Assembly (NCBI GenBank): GCA_963754645.1
Contig: CAVWGP010000001.1
Coordinates: 625,565 to 689,564 of the forward strand
From: CAVWGP01 sp963754645
GTDB lineage: Bacteria > Pseudomonadota > Alphaproteobacteria > Bin65
Direction of reading: 5' to 3'
DNA: 64,000 nt
Below are positions 35,065-43,353 of this stretch, piece by piece; position 1 is the first letter of the stretch; every line of letters starts with the position of its first letter. Both the position numbers and the translations under genes were made by a program. A model generated the notes under the pieces. That model made no database searches. It saw only the letters and a list, made by a program, of their open reading frames with translations, and was not told the origin of the DNA.

Positions 35065-35982
35065 ATGGCCGCGGCCGCGATCACCGAAAACCGCGCCAGA
35101 CGCCTTGAGCGCCGTTACAATTTTCTTGGCGTGGCACTCATCGCGCCGACCGTTCTGATCTTCTGCGCCGTCATCGTTTATCCGCTCGCGAGCGCGATTT
35201 ATCTCAGCCTGTTCAAGATCGCGACCGCGACGCTGACCGGGCCCTTTGTCGGCGTCGACAATTACGCGATTTTGCTTGGCTCCGGGCAATTCTGGCGCGC
35301 GCTGTGGGCCAATCTCGTGTGGACGGCCGGCACGCTCTTCCTCCAGATCGTCTTCGGCATCGGCGCGGCGCTGCTGCTGCACCAGAATTTTCTCATGCGC
35401 TCGCTGGCGCGGAGCCTCGTTCTGTTTCCGTATTTCGTCTCGACCGTCGTCGCCGTCCTGGTCTGGCGCTGGCTGTTCAACGATCTTTACGGCATTCTCA
35501 ATCACGCGCTGCGCATCGCCGGCGTGATCGGCATGCCGATCGACTGGCTCGGCTCGATGCCGAACGCGATGGTGAGCCTGATCCTGGTCGGCGCGTGGAA
35601 GTATTTTCCCTTCGTCGTCATCGCAGTGCTGGCGCGGCTGCAGACGATTCCGGATGCGCTTTATGAGGCGGCGTCGATCGACGGCGCCGGCTGGTGGTCG
35701 CGCTTTTGGGACGTGACCTTGCCGCAGCTCCGCTCGGTGCTCGTGATCGTCGTTCTGCTGCGCGCGATCTGGGATTTCAAGGAGTTCGATCTTATTTTCC
35801 TGCTCACCGGCGGCGGCCCGCTCGACAACACGCAGACCCTGCCGCTCCTGGTCTATCAGGAAGCTTTTGCGATGCAGGACATGGGCCGCGCCTCGGCCGT
35901 CGCGGTCGTGATGATGGCCCTGATGCTGGTATTCATGTCATTCTACTTTCGCAGCTACGGCAAACAGGAACTTGGCCGATGA
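35065..35982 (+). CDS. ABC transporter permease, UgpA/MalF type
   Basis: 305-aa inner-membrane permease. The ATG at 35065 is preferred: an earlier GTG at 34999 would put the terminator-like hairpin inside the coding region and adds an unconserved leader. TM1 reads FLGVALIAPTVLIFCAVIVY. The EAA loop is EAASIDGAGWWSRFWDVTLP near residues 204-223. It overlaps the second permease by 4 nt. Confidence 0.92.
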   Translation: MAAAAITENRARRLERRYNFLGVALIAPTVLIFCAVIVYPLASAIYLSLFKIATATLTGPFVGVDNYAILLGSGQFWRALWANLVWTAGTLFLQIVFGIGAALLLHQNFLMRSLARSLVLFPYFVSTVVAVLVWRWLFNDLYGILNHALRIAGVIGMPIDWLGSMPNAMVSLILVGAWKYFPFVVIAVLARLQTIPDALYEAASIDGAGWWSRFWDVTLPQLRSVLVIVVLLRAIWDFKEFDLIFLLTGGGPLDNTQTLPLLVYQEAFAMQDMGRASAVAVVMMALMLVFMSFYFRSYGKQELGR

Positions 35983-36815
35983 TGCGGCCCTCGCGCCTCG
36001 GCTATTGGTCTTATTCGCTGGCCGCGTGGATCGTGGTTTTCGTCGTCGCGTTTCCGCTGCTGTGGATGGTGCTGACGTCGGTCAAACCGCAATCCGAGCT
36101 GTTCGCGATTCCGCCCTCGTTCTTTCCCAAGGCGCCGACGCTCGAACACTACGCCACGCTGCTCAACGCGACGCCGTTTCCGAAATATTTCCGCAATAGC
36201 GTCGTGATCGCCCTGGGCACGACCCTGGTCGTAATCTTGATCGGCACGCTCGGCGCGCACAGCCTGGTCCGTTTTGCCTATCGCGGCCGGCAATGGCTGG
36301 CGCAGGCCGTGCTGTTCACCTATCTCCTGCCGTCGGTCGTGCTGCTCATCCCGCTCTATCTGCTGATGGTGTGGCTCGGCATCGCCAACAGCCTGTTCTC
36401 GCTGATGCTGGCCTATACGAGCTTCGCCCTGCCCTTCGCGCTGTGGTTGCTGCGCTCGTTCATGGCCGCGATCCCGGACGATCTCGAACATGCGGCACTG
36501 GTCGACGGCGCCTCGCGCATGGGTGCGTTCATCGACGTGATTCTGCCGCAAGCCCTGCCCGGCATCATCGCCACGTCGTTGTTCACATTCATCCTGGCCT
36601 GGAACGAATATCTATACGCGCTGGTGCTGGTGAACCGCGACGAATTCCGGCCGCTCACGACCGGTGTCATCAACATGCTGACCTCGTCCTTCAATATCGA
36701 ATGGTCGCTACTGATGGCGGCCTCAGTGATGATGAGCCTGCCGCTGATCGTGCTTTTCGCCTTCCTGCAAAAGCATTTGACGCGCGGCGTGGGTGCCGGC
36801 GGCGTGAAGGGCTGA
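35979..36815 (+). CDS. ABC transporter permease, UgpE/MalG type
   Basis: 278-aa inner-membrane permease starting at an ATGATG that overlaps the previous stop. TM1 SLAAWIVVFVVAFPLLWMVL leads to LTSVKPQSELFAIPP, typical of the MalG branch. The EAA loop is EHAALVDGASRMGAFIDVIL near residues 170-189. It ends 7 nt before the ATPase gene. Confidence 0.94.
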   Translation: MMRPSRLGYWSYSLAAWIVVFVVAFPLLWMVLTSVKPQSELFAIPPSFFPKAPTLEHYATLLNATPFPKYFRNSVVIALGTTLVVILIGTLGAHSLVRFAYRGRQWLAQAVLFTYLLPSVVLLIPLYLLMVWLGIANSLFSLMLAYTSFALPFALWLLRSFMAAIPDDLEHAALVDGASRMGAFIDVILPQALPGIIATSLFTFILAWNEYLYALVLVNRDEFRPLTTGVINMLTSSFNIEWSLLMAASVMMSLPLIVLFAFLQKHLTRGVGAGGVKG

Positions 36816-36822
36816 GCGCGCG

Positions 36823-37926
36823 ATGGCCGCCGTCGTCTTCACCGGCATACGCAAGGAATTTCCCGGCGGCGCCGTGGCTGTTCGAAATCTGGACCTCGAA
36901 GTGCGCGACGGCGAGTTCCTGAGCCTGCTCGGGCCCTCCGGCTGCGGCAAGACGACGACGCTGCGCATGCTTGCCGGATTGGAGCATCCGACGCGGGGCT
37001 CGATCCGCATCGGCGCGCGCGAGATCACCGGCCTCGCGCCGGCATCGCGCAATATCGCCATGGTGTTCCAGAGCTACGCGCTCTATCCGCACATGACGGT
37101 GGCGCAGAACATCGAATATCCGCTCAAGAAGCAAGGCATCGTCCGCGCCGAGCGACGCAAGCAGGTTGCGGAGACGCTGAAGATGCTGCATCTCGACGAA
37201 ATGGCGGCGCGCAAGCCGCGCCAGCTTTCGGGGGGACAGCAGCAGCGCGTGGCGCTGGGGCGCGCAATTGTCCGCAATCCCGATGTGTTTCTGCTTGATG
37301 AACCGCTTTCCAACCTCGACGCAAAGCTACGCGCTCAGATGCGTACCGAGCTGATCCAGCTTCAACGCCGGCTGGGACGGACGATGATCTATGTGACGCA
37401 CGATCAGCTTGAGGCAATGACGATGTCGGACCGCATCGCGATTCTCGACAAGGGCGAGCTGTTGCAACTTGCCACGCCAAACGAGATCTACCGCCGGCCG
37501 ATCAATCGCTTCGTTGCGGGCTTCATCGGTACGCCGGCGATGAACTTCATCGAAGGCGAGATCGGCGGCGGCCCGGAAGGGCCGGCCTTCGTTGGCGCCT
37601 CCCTCGCAATTTCGATTCCGGCGGACCACGAGGCCCGCCCGGGGCTCCAGGTCGGAGCCAAGGTCACCGCCGGCATCCGGCCGGAGGATGTGCTCATCGG
37701 CGAGCCCGGCTCGGCCGCGGTCACCGTGGCGGCGCGGGTCGCGGTCGTCGAGCCGACCGGCCACGAGAGCCTGATCGTCTACGATGTCGCCGGCACGAGT
37801 TTGGTTGGGCGCGTGGGGGCCGAGGCGACGCCGCGGCCCGGCGCACAAGTCGGGCTTGTCATTCGCGCAAAAAATTTGCACTTGTTCGCAAGCGGCGACG
37901 GTCGCCGCATCGGGGCCGGGGCATGA
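36823..37926 (+). CDS. ABC transporter ATP-binding protein, UgpC/MalK type
   Basis: 367-aa ATPase. Walker A GPSGCGKTTTLRMLAGLE near residues 37-54, Q-loop VFQSYALYPHM, signature LSGGQQQRVALGRAI, Walker B FLLDEPLSNLD and H-loop YVTHDQLEAM. The C-terminal 130 residues form the MalK-type regulatory OB/TOBE domain (GIRPEDVLIG). It completes the Ugp-type importer and overlaps by 4 nt (ATGA) the small gene that was split by an insertion sequence. Confidence 0.95.
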   Translation: MAAVVFTGIRKEFPGGAVAVRNLDLEVRDGEFLSLLGPSGCGKTTTLRMLAGLEHPTRGSIRIGAREITGLAPASRNIAMVFQSYALYPHMTVAQNIEYPLKKQGIVRAERRKQVAETLKMLHLDEMAARKPRQLSGGQQQRVALGRAIVRNPDVFLLDEPLSNLDAKLRAQMRTELIQLQRRLGRTMIYVTHDQLEAMTMSDRIAILDKGELLQLATPNEIYRRPINRFVAGFIGTPAMNFIEGEIGGGPEGPAFVGASLAISIPADHEARPGLQVGAKVTAGIRPEDVLIGEPGSAAVTVAARVAVVEPTGHESLIVYDVAGTSLVGRVGAEATPRPGAQVGLVIRAKNLHLFASGDGRRIGAGA

Positions 37927-38094
37927 CCGAGCGCGACGATCCGGTCGTGGCCGGCGACAATGCATATTCGCGGCGCATGCTTGGCGAGGCGCGCCGTATT
38001 CGCCGCGCGGCTGAAGCGGCTTTTCTCCCCGCCGTGCGCAGCCAGCTCATGGCTCGCGTCATCGAGTTCGAGAACGCGGCGACGGGGGAACCGG
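37923..38094 (+). pseudogene. 5' part of a small hypothetical gene interrupted by an IS
   Basis: ATG overlaps the ATPase stop (ATGA), so this was probably the last gene of the Ugp-type operon. About 57 native codons remain, with an arginine- and alanine-rich helix (RRMLGEARRIRRAAEAAFLP). The frame as it now stands runs on into the insertion sequence to a stop at 38132 (69 aa). Joining it across the element at the CCGG repeat to the segment at 39198-39272 restores an 80-aa frame. Function unknown; small alpha-helical proteins of this look are common in alphaproteobacteria. Confidence 0.5.
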
Positions 38095-38095
38095 A

Positions 38096-38115
38096 CCTGT
38101 GCCTGCTGAAAATTC
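38096..38115 (+). repeat. left terminal inverted repeat of the 1.1-kb IS
   Basis: Begins CCTGTGCCTGCTGA. Seventeen of 20 bases match the complement of 39176-39195. The transposase stop codon (38114-38116) lies inside it. Confidence 0.7.
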
Positions 38116-39133
38116 ATCCGCAGGCATATTGATGGTGGAGGCCACAGAGAATTAGAAGTTGGACGATGCGTCCTTCGTGCTGGATCGGCCGCCGGACCGG
38201 AGCATCCTTTAGCTAAAGATAATTGAGTGCGGCTACCGTTGCAGTAGTCGGCGTATTTGTTGAGGATCCGTCGAAGATGCGCCTCTCCGAATGCGACGAG
38301 GTGGTCGACGCACTCGCGACGGATCGAGCCAATCAGCCGTTCGGCAAACGCATTCTGCCAAGGGGATCGAGCGGCAATCGGCCGGTCACGTATCCCCATT
38401 GCATGAAGGCGCCGCTCAAAAGCCTGGCCGTACGCACCGTCGCGATCACGATCAGGTATTTCGGCGCCCGATCCCATGGGAACGCCTCGGTGACTTGCCG
38501 AGCAATCCATTCGGCGGTGGGATGCGCGGTGACATTGATCGTGAAGAGCAGTCTGCGATCGATGCCGACGATGACCAGCGCAAAGAGCATGCGTAGATCG
38601 ACCGTAAGGACGACGAATTTGTCGATTGCTGCAATACCCTCCGCATGGTTGCGCAAGAAAATCTTCCAGCTTTGCGAGCGCGGCCAGCGTCGCTTTGCCA
38701 TGTACTTGGCCACCGTGGACTGCGCAGCCTCAAAGCCAAGCTTCAGGAGTTCGCCGTGAACCCGCGGGGCGCCCCACAGCAGGTTGTCGAGGCTCATCTC
38801 GCGAATGAACCGGCGAAGCTCGAGCGGCGCCTTTGGGCGGCCCCACCGGGGCCGTGATCGCCAACGCCAATAGGTCCGGAACCCCGCCCGGTGCCATCGC
38901 ACGATCGTCTCAGGTCGGATGACCGTGACGGCGCGGATAACGGATGGAAATACCCGAAAGATCCAAACGAAAAGCAGGCGATCCAGGCCGTTCAGCGCGA
39001 GGCGCTTGGGCATCTGCCGGCGAACGATGCCCATCCGATGGCGGAGGACGAGGATCTCAGCCTCAAGCCGAGCTCTTGACTTGAACGGCGCCGCGATCAG
39101 GCCGAATAGCAAGCTGAAAAAGTGCAGCATCAT
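38114..39133 (-). pseudogene. frameshifted rve/integrase-core transposase
   Basis: Reads MMLHFFSLLFGLIAAPFK at the N-terminus, an N-terminal DNA-binding domain (FRTYWRWRSRPRWGRPK), then an rve core. The acidic residues are visible: D in AAIDKFVVLT, D in DRDGAYGQAFE and E in WQNAFAERLIGSIRRE. Two single-base shifts break it. One near 38450 loses a base after KYLI so that RDRDGAYG is read in another frame. One near 38208 has an extra base before DAPVRRPIQHEG, after which the C-terminus ends GLHHQYACG. Conceptual length is about 340 aa, normal for the family. Inactive as read, unless the shifts are sequencing errors. Confidence 0.8.
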
Positions 39134-39175
39134 TTCGAAACTTAGCGGCCAAAATCAACTTGTCTACATCGAATC

Positions 39176-39195
39176 GAATTCTCGGTAGGCACAGG
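39176..39195 (-). repeat. right terminal inverted repeat of the 1.1-kb IS
   Basis: Complement begins CCTGTGCCTACCGA and matches the left repeat at 17 of 20 positions. Confidence 0.7.
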
Positions 39196-39197
39196 TT

Positions 39198-39272
39198 CCG
39201 GATCCGGATCGTGCCGTGAAAATATTTGTTCAACGCGAGGTTGCCGCTCGCCGCATCAGTGTCAGCGGTTGA
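39198..39272 (+). pseudogene. 3' part of the small gene interrupted by the IS
   Basis: Starting at the right-hand CCGG, this stretch continues the frame of 37923-38094 with PDPDRAVKIFVQREVAARRI and stops at TGA 39270-39272. Removing the element with one CCGG copy keeps the frame. No start codon or ribosome site of its own is evident. Confidence 0.45.
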
Positions 39273-39293
39273 CTCGCCTGTTGGGTGACCATA

Positions 39294-39324
39294 GTCTAAA
39301 ATAATAGACCGTCTGGTTGGTCTA
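39294..39324. promoter_or_regulatory. alternating GTCTA/TAGAC boxes upstream of livK (operator candidate)
   Basis: Three pentamers occur within 31 nt: GTCTA 39294-39298, TAGAC 39305-39309 and GTCTA 39320-39324. The first pair makes a palindrome with a 6-nt spacer; the second pair is part of a 6-bp-arm palindrome (39305-39324). They lie about 40-70 nt before the livK start, where a repressor or activator would act. A weak promoter-like TTGACT (39269-39274) with TAGTCT at 39292-39297 overlaps the boxes. The half-site GACGGTC is shared with the TetR operators further right, but the other half is not. Confidence 0.35.
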
Positions 39325-39365
39325 TAGTTTCTCGGCAGCCGTTGCGAAAATTGGAGAGGATTCCA

Positions 39366-40556
39366 ATGGGGCACGTTAGAAGCATTGGCGCAGCAACATT
39401 GGCGCTTCTAGCCGGCATCGCCGCAGGATTGCCCGACGCGACGGCACAGGCGCCGGGTGTGACCAAGGATTCGGTGACGGTGGGAACTTGGATCACTACG
39501 ACCGGGCCGGTCGCGATCTATGGTGTGCCGATCAAGGCCGGTGCCGAGGCGTTCTTCAAGCAGCTCAACGAGAAGGGCGGCATCAAAGGCCGTAAGATCA
39601 ACTTCATCGTCGACGACAACGGCTACAACCCGCAGCAAACGGTCGCCATCGCTCGCAAGCTGGTGACGCGCGACAACGTGCTGGCCATTCCGATCGCGCA
39701 TGGAACGGCGCAGACCGCGGCGACGTTCCCCTTTCTCGTCGAGCAGGCGAAGGTGCCGATCCTGATGCCTTATGGCGGCGCCAAGGAATGGTATGATCCG
39801 CCGAAGCCCGGATTGCTCGGCCTACACGTCCTCTATGAAGATCAGTGCGAGGAACTCGGCCGTTGGGCCGGACGCGACGGCCATAAGAAAGTCCTCGTCG
39901 TGCACGGTGCCCACTCCGCCTTCGAGAACGTCGCGAACTACGTCAAGCCGGGCCTGCTGTCGGTGGTCCCGGGCGGCGAGGTCGAGTTGATGGCGGTGAA
40001 GATCGGCACGACCGATTATGCACCAATTGTTCTCGACATCGCTCGCAAGAAGCCGGACGCGATCGTCATGGTGCAGTTGCAGCAGGAGATCGTGCTGCTC
40101 GCGAAAGGCCTGAAGCAGCGGGGGGTCTCGATCCCGCTTTACACTTATGCGCCGAACGTCGCCCAGTCGATGATCGAGCTCGGCGGCGAGTTCGTCGAGG
40201 GCCTGAAGTCGGTATCGCTCACCGTCTCGCCGCTAGCCGACACGCCCGCGGTGAAGGAATATCGCGACGCGCTCGCCAAGCACGCGCCGAGCGAGAAGCC
40301 GGATTTTGCCTCGATCATCGCCTGGGGCACGGCCAAGATCTTCGCTGAGGCGCTCAACCGTTCGGCGGAGCCGTTGACGCGCGAGTCGCTGCTCGACGGC
40401 TTCTATGCGCTGAAAAGTTACGATTCCGGCATATTCCCGGCGGTCGAGTTCTCGGTCAGCCAGCCGCTCGGCGGCCGTTTGCTGCAGCCGATGGTCATCA
40501 AGAGCGGCAAGTGGGAAAACGCCGGTTCGATCGTCAACGTCCGCAAGAAGAAATGA
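39366..40556 (+). CDS. livK: branched-chain amino acid-type ABC substrate-binding protein
   Basis: 396-aa Leu/Ile/Val-type periplasmic receptor. GGAGAGG precedes the ATG at 39366; the earlier TTG at 39342 would add eight unconserved residues. The signal peptide ends near PDATAQA. VTVGTWITTTGPVAIYGVP near residues 37-55 and NEKGGIKGRKINFIVDDNGY near 70-89 are typical Peripla_BP_6 blocks. Such receptors with linked flavoprotein and CoA-ester genes often bind aromatic or other carboxylates rather than amino acids, so the name describes family only. First gene of livK-H-MG-F. Confidence 0.92.
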   Translation: MGHVRSIGAATLALLAGIAAGLPDATAQAPGVTKDSVTVGTWITTTGPVAIYGVPIKAGAEAFFKQLNEKGGIKGRKINFIVDDNGYNPQQTVAIARKLVTRDNVLAIPIAHGTAQTAATFPFLVEQAKVPILMPYGGAKEWYDPPKPGLLGLHVLYEDQCEELGRWAGRDGHKKVLVVHGAHSAFENVANYVKPGLLSVVPGGEVELMAVKIGTTDYAPIVLDIARKKPDAIVMVQLQQEIVLLAKGLKQRGVSIPLYTYAPNVAQSMIELGGEFVEGLKSVSLTVSPLADTPAVKEYRDALAKHAPSEKPDFASIIAWGTAKIFAEALNRSAEPLTRESLLDGFYALKSYDSGIFPAVEFSVSQPLGGRLLQPMVIKSGKWENAGSIVNVRKKK

Positions 40557-40581
40557 GCGGGGCCGCCGTCCGCGCCCGCTC
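40555..40581 (+). terminator. hairpin at the 3' end of livK
   Basis: 7-bp stem (40555-40561 with 40575-40581) overlapping the livK stop codon, 13-nt loop, no T-run. A further 94 nt separate it from livH. Fits the pattern of stem-loops after binding-protein genes in this window, though it is the weakest of the four. Confidence 0.3.
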
Positions 40582-40675
40582 CCGGTGGGGACAGGGCTCC
40601 GCGCGCATTCCCGCAGCCTAACGAGCGTATCTGCTATGCGACGCGTTCTAGACTTCGGCATGCGGTGACGTAACC

Positions 40676-41551
40676 GTGGGCGACATCGTCTCCCTTGTCG
40701 TTTCCGGAATTGCCTCGGGATCGGCCTTCGCCCTATTGGCGCTCGGCGTCGTCATCATCTTCCGCTCGACCGACACGGTGAACTTCGCGATCGGCGACAC
40801 CGGAACGCTCGCCGCTTATCTTGCGCTCAGTGCCATGCTGGCGGGCCTTAGCATCTGGGTCGCATTTCCGCTCGCCGTCATCGCCGCCGGCGCGCTCGGC
40901 ATGGTCACGGAGCGCATTTTTGTCCGGCCGCTGGGCCACGGCAAGCACCTTCTCTTCGTGGCGCTCGTGATCACCATCGGTCTCGGCTTGGTGGTCCAGG
41001 CCGGGATGGGCGCGATCTGGGGCCCCACGCCGCGAAAGTTCCCGCCGCTGGTTCCCGGCTGGATCGAAATCGCCGGGGTCGCGATTTCGCTGAACAAGAT
41101 CGCCGCCACCGCGATCGCGCTCGCCGCCATGGCCGTCGTCGCTTGGTTCTTCGGCTACCGGCCGATGGGCATCGCGATGCGAGCCTCTGCCGAAGATCCG
41201 TTCGCCGCCAGGCTGGTCGGGCTCGGCGTCGGCCGGATGGCGGCGCTCGCCTGGTTTCTCGGCTGCGCGCTCGCGGCCTTGGCTATGCTGTTCCTCGCGG
41301 CTGAATCGGCGCTGCAGCCGCACCTTGCGCATGTGCCGCTGTTCCGCGCCTTCGCCGGCGTATTCCTCGGCGGATTGACGAGCATGCCGGGTGCCGTGAT
41401 CGGCGGCTTCGCGATCGGCGTGCTCGACAACATTGCCGGCCACTACATCTCGGCGAATTACCGCGACACGATCGTCTTCGCGATTATCGTCGTCGTGCTC
41501 TTCGCGCGGCCAGCCGGCTTCATGGGATCAATCCGGCAGGAGCGCGTTTGA
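40676..41551 (+). CDS. livH: branched-chain amino acid-type ABC permease LivH
   Basis: 291-aa permease starting at GTG. Typical blocks: VSGIASGSAFALLALGVVII near residues 9-28, the NFA-GD motif in TVNFAIGDTGTLAAYLAL near 35-52, and AGVFLGGLTSMPGAVIGGF near 226-244. Its stop overlaps the TTG start of the next gene (TTGA). Confidence 0.93.
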   Translation: MGDIVSLVVSGIASGSAFALLALGVVIIFRSTDTVNFAIGDTGTLAAYLALSAMLAGLSIWVAFPLAVIAAGALGMVTERIFVRPLGHGKHLLFVALVITIGLGLVVQAGMGAIWGPTPRKFPPLVPGWIEIAGVAISLNKIAATAIALAAMAVVAWFFGYRPMGIAMRASAEDPFAARLVGLGVGRMAALAWFLGCALAALAMLFLAAESALQPHLAHVPLFRAFAGVFLGGLTSMPGAVIGGFAIGVLDNIAGHYISANYRDTIVFAIIVVVLFARPAGFMGSIRQERV

Positions 41552-43353
41552 GCGTCAACAATAGCACACGCCGTCGTCTTGTCCGCGCCGGGGCGATCCT
41601 TACCGTCGGCGCGCTCGTCTGGCTCGCGACCGGCCCGCTGCGGCTCACCGGCGAGTACGTTTCGTTCCTCGTAGCGGCGACCTGTTACTTTGCGGTCGTG
41701 ACGATGTCGGTTTCCATGCTTGCGGGCTACTGCGGCATCTGGCCGATCGGGCATACCGCCTTCACCGCGATCGGTGCCTATCTGACCGCGAATTTGGGTG
41801 CGGCGGGCCTGCCGATCGAGGCCATCCTTCCCGTCGCCGCACTGGCGGCGGCGCTGATCGGCTTCGTTCTCGGCACGACTGCCGGCCGCTTCTCGATCCT
41901 GTATTTCGGCCTCCTCACCCTGGCGATCAGCCTTGCGGCGTTCGAGGTCATCGGCCACTGGGGCAAATTTACAGGCGGCGAGAACGGCATGCCGGTGAAG
42001 CCGGTGCGATCGTTGCTCGTGGGGCGCAGCCTCGGCATCGCTGACGCGACGGCGTTCTGCCTGCTCAGCGCCACCACCGCCTTTCTCATGATCGACTTTG
42101 TCTGCCAGGGCCCGATCGGCCGGCGCTGGCTGGCGATCAAGAGCCAGCGCATGGCCTCGATGGCAGTCGGTTTCGTGCCAGCGCGGGAGAACGCGCTGGC
42201 CTTCGCGTTCAGCGCCGCCATGGCGGCAATCTCGGGCAGCGCGATGGCGATCGCTATCGGCTACCTCGATCCCGAGAGCTTCTCGCTCAACGCTGGCGTG
42301 ACCATGCTCGTCTCGACGGTGGTCGGTGGCGCCGGCAGCATCGTTGGCGCCGTGCTGGGCGCGGCCTTCATCGTCGGCGTGCCGGAGCTCGCGCGCGGCA
42401 CGAACCACGTCGCGCCCTTCGTCTTCGGCGTCGCGACCATGGCCGTGCTGCTCTTTCTCCGGAAGGGCGTCGTCCCGACGCTGCTAGAGGCCCTCCATCT
42501 GCGCGCAGGCCGCGGACGCCAGCGCAAGCCCGCAATCGGCGCCGGCGGCAACCTCGCCGCGCTAGTCGCGGACGTGCTTCCGGCCCGGGGCAGGGAGCTG
42601 GCCGTTGATAACGTCAACGTCGCGTTCGGCGGCGTCAAGGCATTGCAGGACGTCTCGCTCCGCGTGCCGGCGGGTCGGCTCTACGGCCTGATCGGACCGA
42701 ATGGCTCCGGCAAGACGACGCTCCTCAACGTGCTGAGCGGCTTCGTGCAGCCAGCCGCGGTACGCGGGCTCCGGATCGGCGACGCCGATTTGAGGTCGCG
42801 CACGCCCTGGGCTCGCATATCCGCCGGCTTCGGGCGCACCTTCCAGCACGCCGAACTTTTTGCGGAGCTGACGATTCGCGACATGTTGGCCGTTGTGGCG
42901 CGCCAGGGCATTGGCGCGCGCAAGGCGGCGGGCAAGGCGCTCGTCGATCCGCACGATGTTGCCGAACGCATCATCGCCGACCTCGGCCTCGCAGATGCGG
43001 CGGACAGGCTGCCGCATTCCCTGCCCTTCGGCATTCAGAAAGTCGCCGACATCGCGCGCGCGCTCGCCGGCGGCGCCGGCACGCTCGCGCTCGACGAGCC
43101 GTTCTCGGGTCTCGACTCCGATAAATCGGCGAAGCTGCGCGCGATGCTGCGCGAACTGCACGCGGCGGGCGTGACGATCCTCATCATCGATCACGCCGTG
43201 CATGAGATCTTCGAGCTCGCCGAGGAGGTCTTCGTGCTCGATTTCGGCTGTGTCATCGCGCGCGGCACGCCGGATACGGTCCGCGCCGACCCCAAGGTCC
43301 GCGAGGCCTATTTCGGCCTGAGCGAGGACGCGCGGGAGAATGCGCATGCCTAG
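41548..43353 (+). CDS. fused LivM permease - LivG ATPase
   Basis: 601 aa. Residues about 1-320 are a LivM-type permease (AGYCGIWPIGHTAFTAIGAY near 57-76, GGENGMPVKPVRSL). Residues about 350-601 are a LivG-type ATPase with Walker A LIGPNGSGKTTLLNVLSGF, FGRTFQHAELFAELT and Walker B LALDEPFSGLD. The signature region is LPFGIQKVADIARALAGG, the usual degenerate LivG form. The start is TTG in a TTGA overlap with the livH stop; no ATG or GTG lies near, so this unusual start is the best choice. LivM-LivG fusions are known but less common than separate genes. Confidence 0.9.
   Translation: MSVNNSTRRRLVRAGAILTVGALVWLATGPLRLTGEYVSFLVAATCYFAVVTMSVSMLAGYCGIWPIGHTAFTAIGAYLTANLGAAGLPIEAILPVAALAAALIGFVLGTTAGRFSILYFGLLTLAISLAAFEVIGHWGKFTGGENGMPVKPVRSLLVGRSLGIADATAFCLLSATTAFLMIDFVCQGPIGRRWLAIKSQRMASMAVGFVPARENALAFAFSAAMAAISGSAMAIAIGYLDPESFSLNAGVTMLVSTVVGGAGSIVGAVLGAAFIVGVPELARGTNHVAPFVFGVATMAVLLFLRKGVVPTLLEALHLRAGRGRQRKPAIGAGGNLAALVADVLPARGRELAVDNVNVAFGGVKALQDVSLRVPAGRLYGLIGPNGSGKTTLLNVLSGFVQPAAVRGLRIGDADLRSRTPWARISAGFGRTFQHAELFAELTIRDMLAVVARQGIGARKAAGKALVDPHDVAERIIADLGLADAADRLPHSLPFGIQKVADIARALAGGAGTLALDEPFSGLDSDKSAKLRAMLRELHAAGVTILIIDHAVHEIFELAEEVFVLDFGCVIARGTPDTVRADPKVREAYFGLSEDARENAHA

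Larger units (their letters stand above)
38095..39197 (-). mobile_element. insertion sequence with integrase-core transposase, about 1.1 kb
   Basis: Bounded by 20-bp terminal inverted repeats (38096-38115 and 39176-39195, 17 of 20 identical) and by CCGG on both outer sides (38091-38094 and 39198-39201), a plausible 4-bp target duplication. It carries one minus-strand transposase gene, now frameshifted. The exact termini may be 1-3 bases further in, since the repeats also contain a TG...CA pair. Confidence 0.7.

Noticed and set aside
40441..40560. Possible frameshift at the end of livK
   Set aside because: The C-terminus reads naturally to its stop; only the following hairpin is of note.
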